Source of the DNA: Clostridia bacterium
GTDB taxonomy: Bacteria; Bacillota; Clostridia; Christensenellales; Aristaeellaceae
Length of the DNA: 64,000 nt
NCBI GenBank assembly: GCA_017501255.1
Contig: JAFVXE010000011.1
Coordinates: forward strand, 38,389 to 102,388
Reading direction: 5' to 3'
A program made the translations under genes and the position numbers. Within the stretch, counting starts at the first letter, position 1, and every line of letters begins with the position of its first letter. The notes beneath the pieces were generated by a model. It was not told the DNA's origin, ran no database searches, and saw only the letters and a program-made list of their open reading frames with translations. Of the stretch, positions 60,420 to 64,000 are shown one piece after another.

Positions 60420-61187
60420 ATGACCCGCATCGACAGCCCCTGTCTAGAGCGTTCTTTGGCAGATAAAGCCTACGATTTTCTTGGAGATATTTTGCTACAG
60501 GCTGAAACTGAAGAGTTGCTTATGGAGATCGAGCAGGAAAAATCCAGTGGCGATACAGCTGAAATGGATACATTCTTTGCTCGCCAGGATCAACATAACC
60601 TACAACAGATCCAGCGATACTTCCGCAAGCAGGGGTACAAACGGCTTTTCACGAAAACATTACCAAAGGTTGCTCAAATTGCAGCTGTTTTCTTTGCCGT
60701 GATTGCATTGGCCGGCAGCGTCGCAATTGCTACCAGCCATACTGTTCGTGTGCATGTTATGAAGCTGCTGTATGAGATGGAGGAAGAGTACACGACAATA
60801 AAGATGGTTGAAGATGAGGAAGCCTCTTTTGATGTACCCGCAGAATGGCAGGGAACAAGCTATATGTCCTATGTACCGGAGAGCTATTCCGTTTGTAACA
60901 TTCTTTCGCACGGCAATAATCATATCGTTGAATACTCTGATAATGTCACTGGAGAAGTAGTACTTGCATTTGCTGAACATGGTAAGAATATCGAAACCAA
61001 TGTTGATACAGAGGATGCCACTTCCCAAATAATAAGCATAAACGGATATAACGGCCTCCTATTTTCAAAGGGAGCAACTCATAGTGTATTCTGGAGTGAT
61101 GAAAGCCAATACTACTATCTCACGCTATCAAACGCCACTGTGTACGAGCTTATTTCGATAGCAAATAGTGTAAAAAGAATAAACTAG
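60420..61187 (+). CDS. Membrane anti-sigma factor with DUF4367-like outer domain
   Basis: 255 residues. A cytoplasmic N-terminus (about 1-80) is followed by one membrane helix (about 84-106, VAQIAAVFFAVIALAGSVAIA) and an extracytoplasmic domain resembling DUF4367 (SYVPESY, then the end VYELISIANSV). This is the standard layout of Clostridia anti-sigma proteins encoded after their sigma factor. It would hold the 59797 sigma at the membrane until the outer domain is triggered. Confidence 0.8.
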   Translation: MTRIDSPCLERSLADKAYDFLGDILLQAETEELLMEIEQEKSSGDTAEMDTFFARQDQHNLQQIQRYFRKQGYKRLFTKTLPKVAQIAAVFFAVIALAGSVAIATSHTVRVHVMKLLYEMEEEYTTIKMVEDEEASFDVPAEWQGTSYMSYVPESYSVCNILSHGNNHIVEYSDNVTGEVVLAFAEHGKNIETNVDTEDATSQIISINGYNGLLFSKGATHSVFWSDESQYYYLTLSNATVYELISIANSVKRIN

Positions 61188-61258
61188 TTATATCTGTAAT
61201 AAATTGATTCTCTTTTTCATAAATATATATGGGTACATTATGAAAAGGAGGTTCTCTT

Positions 61259-61657
61259 ATGAAAAAAACCAAATGGCTATCAATTCTTGTTCTATGTATG
61301 CTATTCACGATGCTCACCTCACTTTGCTTTGCTGAAGGAGAAAATACAATTACTCCTCGCTATAGCTATACTTCCTACATAACAGCTGGTCTGGATATTA
61401 ATGGAAGTACCGCCGACTGTTCTGGAACCGTTAAACCCTCTGGCAACTATAGTGTATCTGTCACCGTCTCCCTGTATCGCCAAAACGGTTCTTCTTGGGA
61501 CTACGTGACATCTTGGTATGGTAGTTCAACCGGTGGAAAGACAGCTGGTGCGGGCGGATCAGTAAATGTAGGTAGCGGCACATATAAGGTCGTTACCCGC
61601 GGCAATGTAGGAAACGGTATGGAATACCCCACCAAAAGCGTAATCCGTACAAAATAA
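61259..61657 (+). CDS. Small secreted protein (DUF6147-like)
   Basis: 132 residues with a signal peptide (MKKTKWLSILVLCMLFTMLTSLCFA). The mature part is beta-rich with Ser/Gly/Tyr repeats (SVSVTVSLYRQNGSSWDYV), like the DUF6147 secreted family of Firmicutes. GGAGG lies 8 bases before the start, and a terminator (61666-61697) follows directly. It is probably in the regulon of the upstream sigma factor. Confidence 0.7.
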   Translation: MKKTKWLSILVLCMLFTMLTSLCFAEGENTITPRYSYTSYITAGLDINGSTADCSGTVKPSGNYSVSVTVSLYRQNGSSWDYVTSWYGSSTGGKTAGAGGSVNVGSGTYKVVTRGNVGNGMEYPTKSVIRTK

Positions 61658-61665
61658 TAATCTAC

Positions 61666-61697
61666 GGGCACCTTTGCACCATGCGAAGGTGCCCTTT
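61666..61697 (+). terminator. Terminator after the secreted protein gene
   Basis: Perfect 9-bp stem (61666-61674 with 61686-61694), then TTT. It makes a start for the next gene at 61674 unlikely and supports 61737. Confidence 0.8.
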
Positions 61698-61736
61698 CCT
61701 ATACCCTACTATACAAATGAAAGGCGGGCACCCATC

Positions 61737-62273
61737 GTGTCAAGCGCCGACGATCGTAAGGAATTGAATCCCGAGTCAGCTGAGTTTCTGGAAAAGGCAA
61801 TCACTGAGAACTACCATTCATTTCGCAAGAAATCCACCGCCATGCTCCGTAATCCCATCGATGCTGAAGATGCCGTCCAAAACACCTTCATGAAAGCATG
61901 GCGCTACCAATCCAACTTACGAGATACTGCTTCTACCTACTCTTGGCTGAATCGGATTCTATATACCGAGTGCCTTGCCATCAGCAAAAATCGTTCTAAA
62001 CATGCGTCCATTATGTCAGATCAACAGCTTGATCAACTTGCCATAATAAATACGGGAACAGATAACGACTTCGAGCATTGGTTCATAGAAACAATCTTGT
62101 CATCTTTATCGGATCATTATCGTCACCTTCTGGTTCTATTTTACGAAAAGGGCTTTACTGCCAATGAAATTGCAGAGATCTTGAATCTAGAACCAAAGTT
62201 GGTTCGCCATCAGATAGCGTACGCACGGAAACTGGTAAAAGAGAAGTATTTGGAGCTTGCCGATGATGAATAG
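61737..62273 (+). CDS. Second ECF-type sigma-70 factor
   Basis: 178 residues from the GTG at 61737 (GGCGGG upstream). Region 2 (AMLRNPIDAEDAVQNTFMKAW, split around the DAED core) is typical ECF; region 4 is near the C-terminus (LSDHYRHLLVLFYEKGFTANEIAEIL, then LEPKLVRHQIAYARKLVKEK). No anti-sigma gene follows in the same pattern; the next genes are two small membrane or soluble proteins. It may be controlled by the 62409/62908 pair or by an unlinked factor. Confidence 0.85.
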   Translation: MSSADDRKELNPESAEFLEKAITENYHSFRKKSTAMLRNPIDAEDAVQNTFMKAWRYQSNLRDTASTYSWLNRILYTECLAISKNRSKHASIMSDQQLDQLAIINTGTDNDFEHWFIETILSSLSDHYRHLLVLFYEKGFTANEIAEILNLEPKLVRHQIAYARKLVKEKYLELADDE

Positions 62274-62408
62274 CAACACCAAGTGCCCTTAGGCCACGCA
62301 TCACAAGAAGGTGAAGTCATACAGTTGCAGCTAATTCTCACAGGATAAGATGATCAATCAGACCATACTAGCAAACAAATTCGCACGAGCAAACAGGAGG
62401 ATTGAACC

Positions 62409-62921
62409 ATGGCTAATATCCTGAACTCACAGAACAAAGACCAAACTTTCGACAATGGAAGCTTGAAAATCCATGACAACCTCATTTCTACACCAACTGG
62501 CTTTATTCAGGTTGCAAACATCTCAAGAGTTTACGTTGCAAAACTCCCAATGCAATCCTACATAATAGGTATTATTGCATTGCTCATAGGTCTGATCATT
62601 TGTAGCGGTCGAAATGCGATGGTATTGGGGATAATTGTAGCTGCCATTGGTATTGCGATTCTTTATTTTACTTATCAAAAGAATCAGGCCAATAAATATG
62701 GTCTATTCATAGAACTGAATTCCGGTAACAGCCTTATTTTCCCCTCAGGTGAAACGGAATTCCTATATAAAGCGGGCGACTTCCTCGCAAACATTATCGA
62801 AGGAAAACTTTATGCACAAAACTACTCTATTCAATTTACTGACAACAGCATCCATGATGTGAACGGAGCCGTAGTCAAGGGTGGCAGCATTGAAAGGATG
62901 ATCACTCATGCCAGCAAATGA
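62409..62921 (+). CDS. Two-helix membrane protein, unknown
   Basis: 170 residues. The N-terminus is polar with a short beta segment; two adjacent hydrophobic segments (about 50-67 and 71-90, with SGRNA between) form a hairpin; and a soluble C-terminal half (IELNSGNSLIFPSG, QNYSIQFTDNSIHDV) follows. The shape is reminiscent of DUF6232-type proteins, but I am not certain. GGAGG lies 8 bases before the ATG. It overlaps the next gene by 14 bases. Confidence 0.65.
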   Translation: MANILNSQNKDQTFDNGSLKIHDNLISTPTGFIQVANISRVYVAKLPMQSYIIGIIALLIGLIICSGRNAMVLGIIVAAIGIAILYFTYQKNQANKYGLFIELNSGNSLIFPSGETEFLYKAGDFLANIIEGKLYAQNYSIQFTDNSIHDVNGAVVKGGSIERMITHASK

Positions 62922-63258
62922 TCGTTATGTCGATAATTCAGTCAGCAACATTACTGGCACATATATCAGTGGCAATGCACAGGTTAGCAATGTTACAACC
63001 GTCGTGTACAAAAGCGAGTCAACAATTGATTGGTCGCTGCTGCAAAAGGAATACAACTCAGCAATATCCGAGATGGACAAAAACAAGTATCAAATCTTTG
63101 CTCAAGAATATGATGAATTGGGCCAAGCGATCAATGAAAGAAACGAATCCAAGCTCAAGCGTATTGCTTCCAAGCTAGGGAAATACGGCATTACTCTGCT
63201 GCAAGATTTATCAACCAATGTATTAGCTGGTATACTTTTGAAAATGATCGGTTGCTGA
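62908..63258 (+). CDS. Small soluble partner protein, unknown
   Basis: 116 residues. It opens with a beta-like YVDNSVSNITGTYISGNAQV segment, then a helical part with EYDELGQAINERNES, and a hydrophobic C-terminus (DLSTNVLAGILLKMIGC) that may touch the membrane. Overlap with the membrane gene implies translational coupling and a complex. The pair closes with a strong terminator. No family recognised. Confidence 0.65.
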   Translation: MPANDRYVDNSVSNITGTYISGNAQVSNVTTVVYKSESTIDWSLLQKEYNSAISEMDKNKYQIFAQEYDELGQAINERNESKLKRIASKLGKYGITLLQDLSTNVLAGILLKMIGC

Positions 63259-63260
63259 AC

Positions 63261-63311
63261 AGAACGCCCCCTATATAGATTTCGCATCTATATAGGGGGC
63301 GTTCTACCTTT
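63261..63311 (+). terminator. Strong intrinsic terminator after the membrane/soluble pair
   Basis: Perfect 20-bp stem (63261-63280 with 63286-63305), 5-base loop, then ACCTTTTTT. Confidence 0.9.
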
Positions 63312-63375
63312 TTTCACTTCATATATGCTCCAAAACCATGAGCGCGTGACGTTATGAAGGAAAGTAGGTATCAGG

Positions 63376-63693
63376 ATGAGATGCCATGAGCGAAGAATGG
63401 CTATCTGGCATTTACTGTGTTACCGCCGCCAAGATACAGTTGCGCATTTGGCAGCGGAATTCAACGTTTGCCCAAGAACGATTTACTATGATGTGGAATT
63501 CCTCTCATTGATCTACCCCATTGAGTCTGTCCGAGGTCGTTATCGTGGAGGTATTAAGATTCCTGACTGGTATACTCCCAATCCAAATGTCTATAGCCCA
63601 GCAGAAATAGCTCTTCTTCTCAGGGTACAGTCTACAATGCAAGGAGCTGATCTCATCATTATGACCAACATTATCGATAGATTCTCTGCGTAG
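63376..63693 (+). CDS. Small HTH (DeoR-like) regulator, copy 2 of an inverted pair
   Basis: 105 residues, the same length as 31050-31367 on the other strand. It shares MRCHERRMAIWH at the start, the winged helix, and the PIESVRGRY and GGIKIPDWYTP segments; the last 30 residues diverge. Start is ATG at 63376 with a weak AGG-rich upstream region. Either a duplicated element regulator or one from a second element end. Confidence 0.75.
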   Translation: MRCHERRMAIWHLLCYRRQDTVAHLAAEFNVCPRTIYYDVEFLSLIYPIESVRGRYRGGIKIPDWYTPNPNVYSPAEIALLLRVQSTMQGADLIIMTNIIDRFSA

Positions 63694-63777
63694 CTATGGC
63701 GATTGGACTATGCTATACCAGTACTCATAATGCCCTATTGATGAAGCGCATGCTTCGCTATATCGTTTTTCTGTATA

Positions 63778-64000
63778 CTACTGATTATGCTGCACTTTCA
63801 GAAATGCGGCTGTCTGCGGCGCGATTGTGAAAGTCTCGTCATGACAGGACACATTCCCTCCCATACGATAGATGGTTTCCACAGGAATGAAGGAGCAATG
63901 GAAGCTTACCTCACGATCGGATGGATTGAGCACAATCAGGATTTGCTCATCGTCATATGTGCGGAGATATGCCAGTGGATAGGCGTTCTTCTCTGCATAA
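63778..64000 (-). CDS. 3' end of a glycoside-hydrolase gene (GH13-like), cut by the window edge
   Basis: 73 codons before the TAG at 63778. The protein end reads NAYPLAYLRTYDDEQILIVL then NPSDREVSF, with IYRMGGNVSC and APQTAAFLKV later. This is the C-terminal beta-sandwich of the alpha-glucosidase/amylase type, where the LIVLNPS strand and the closing PQTAAFL strand are typical. The catalytic barrel lies outside the window, so the specificity is unknown. It probably marks the return to core chromosome. Confidence 0.7.
   Translation of the reverse strand, partial: YAEKNAYPLAYLRTYDDEQILIVLNPSDREVSFHCSFIPVETIYRMGGNVSCHDETFTIAPQTAAFLKVQHNQ

Noticed and set aside
61674..61736. Longer N-terminus for the second sigma factor
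   Set aside because: The ATG at 61674 lies inside a terminator stem; the GTG at 61737 with GGCGGG upstream fits the family start better.
63694..63777. A second rpsI tail marking the right end of the element
   Set aside because: I looked for the S9 tail or its terminator between the HTH gene and the glycoside-hydrolase end and saw no match, so the right boundary is not identified in the window.

Overview
The window looks like a chromosome of a low-to-mid GC Gram-positive bacterium of the Clostridia (gut Oscillospiraceae or Christensenellales type; placement tentative). The reasons are strong AGGAGG ribosome binding sites, canonical TTGACA/TATAAT promoters, a LoaP/NusG-like regulator, a GH51 arabinofuranosidase, DUF4367-type anti-sigma and DUF6147-type secreted proteins, and a WapA-like cell-wall RHS protein. 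No rRNA, tRNA or CRISPR array was seen.  REGION A (1-26100) is a cell-surface polysaccharide locus, nearly all on the minus strand. At the left edge is the 5' end of an unidentified gene, then a CapD/FlaA1-type dehydratase with its own promoter, and a loaP-like/epimerase pair. A divergent pair (class-I amidotransferase hydrolase plus PPC/DUF296 protein) follows. A long run from 24341 down to 6487 then encodes a priming phosphoglycosyltransferase, a tandem-duplicated double GT4, three further GT4-type enzymes, a GT2, an acyltransferase, two O-antigen-ligase/polymerase-like membrane proteins, an AsnB, a Wzx flippase, a glycosyltransferase-like/radical-SAM fusion, a Nudix hydrolase and a DMT exporter. 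A second flippase (24514-26049) has its own consensus promoter. Together these would make, modify, polymerise and export a lipid-linked glycan.  REGION B (26236-28570) holds a GH51 alpha-L-arabinofuranosidase and a small membrane-anchored protein.  REGION C (28860-31980) is the end of an integrated element. A 3'-terminal scrap of rpsI (ribosomal protein S9) with its terminator marks the attachment site. It is flanked on both sides by short TTTAACCC direct repeats and followed by a tyrosine integrase, an excisionase-like protein, a small HTH protein and an XRE regulator.  REGION D (32050-36830) is a probable defence module: a dUTPase, a DcdV/AvcD-like P-loop/deoxycytidylate deaminase, and a membrane-anchored dCTP-deaminase-fold protein lacking the expected catalytic glutamate. 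They form one operon facing a gene of unknown function that is preceded by four 13-bp tandem repeats.  REGION E (37050-57910) is a polymorphic toxin locus. A 3854-residue secreted WapA-like RHS protein ends in a TNT-type NAD-glycohydrolase domain and is followed by a candidate cytoplasmic immunity gene. Downstream are two 5'-truncated orphan RHS tips ending in papain/NlpC-like cysteine hydrolase domains, each followed within 7-11 bases by a gene for an exported candidate immunity protein, and then a decayed third RHS remnant.  REGION F (57949-63700) has a MazG-like/two-TM membrane pair, an ECF sigma/anti-sigma/secreted protein set, a second sigma factor, an overlapping membrane-protein pair and a second copy of the small HTH gene, inverted relative to the first. 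The last 223 bases are the 3' end of a glycoside-hydrolase-like gene.
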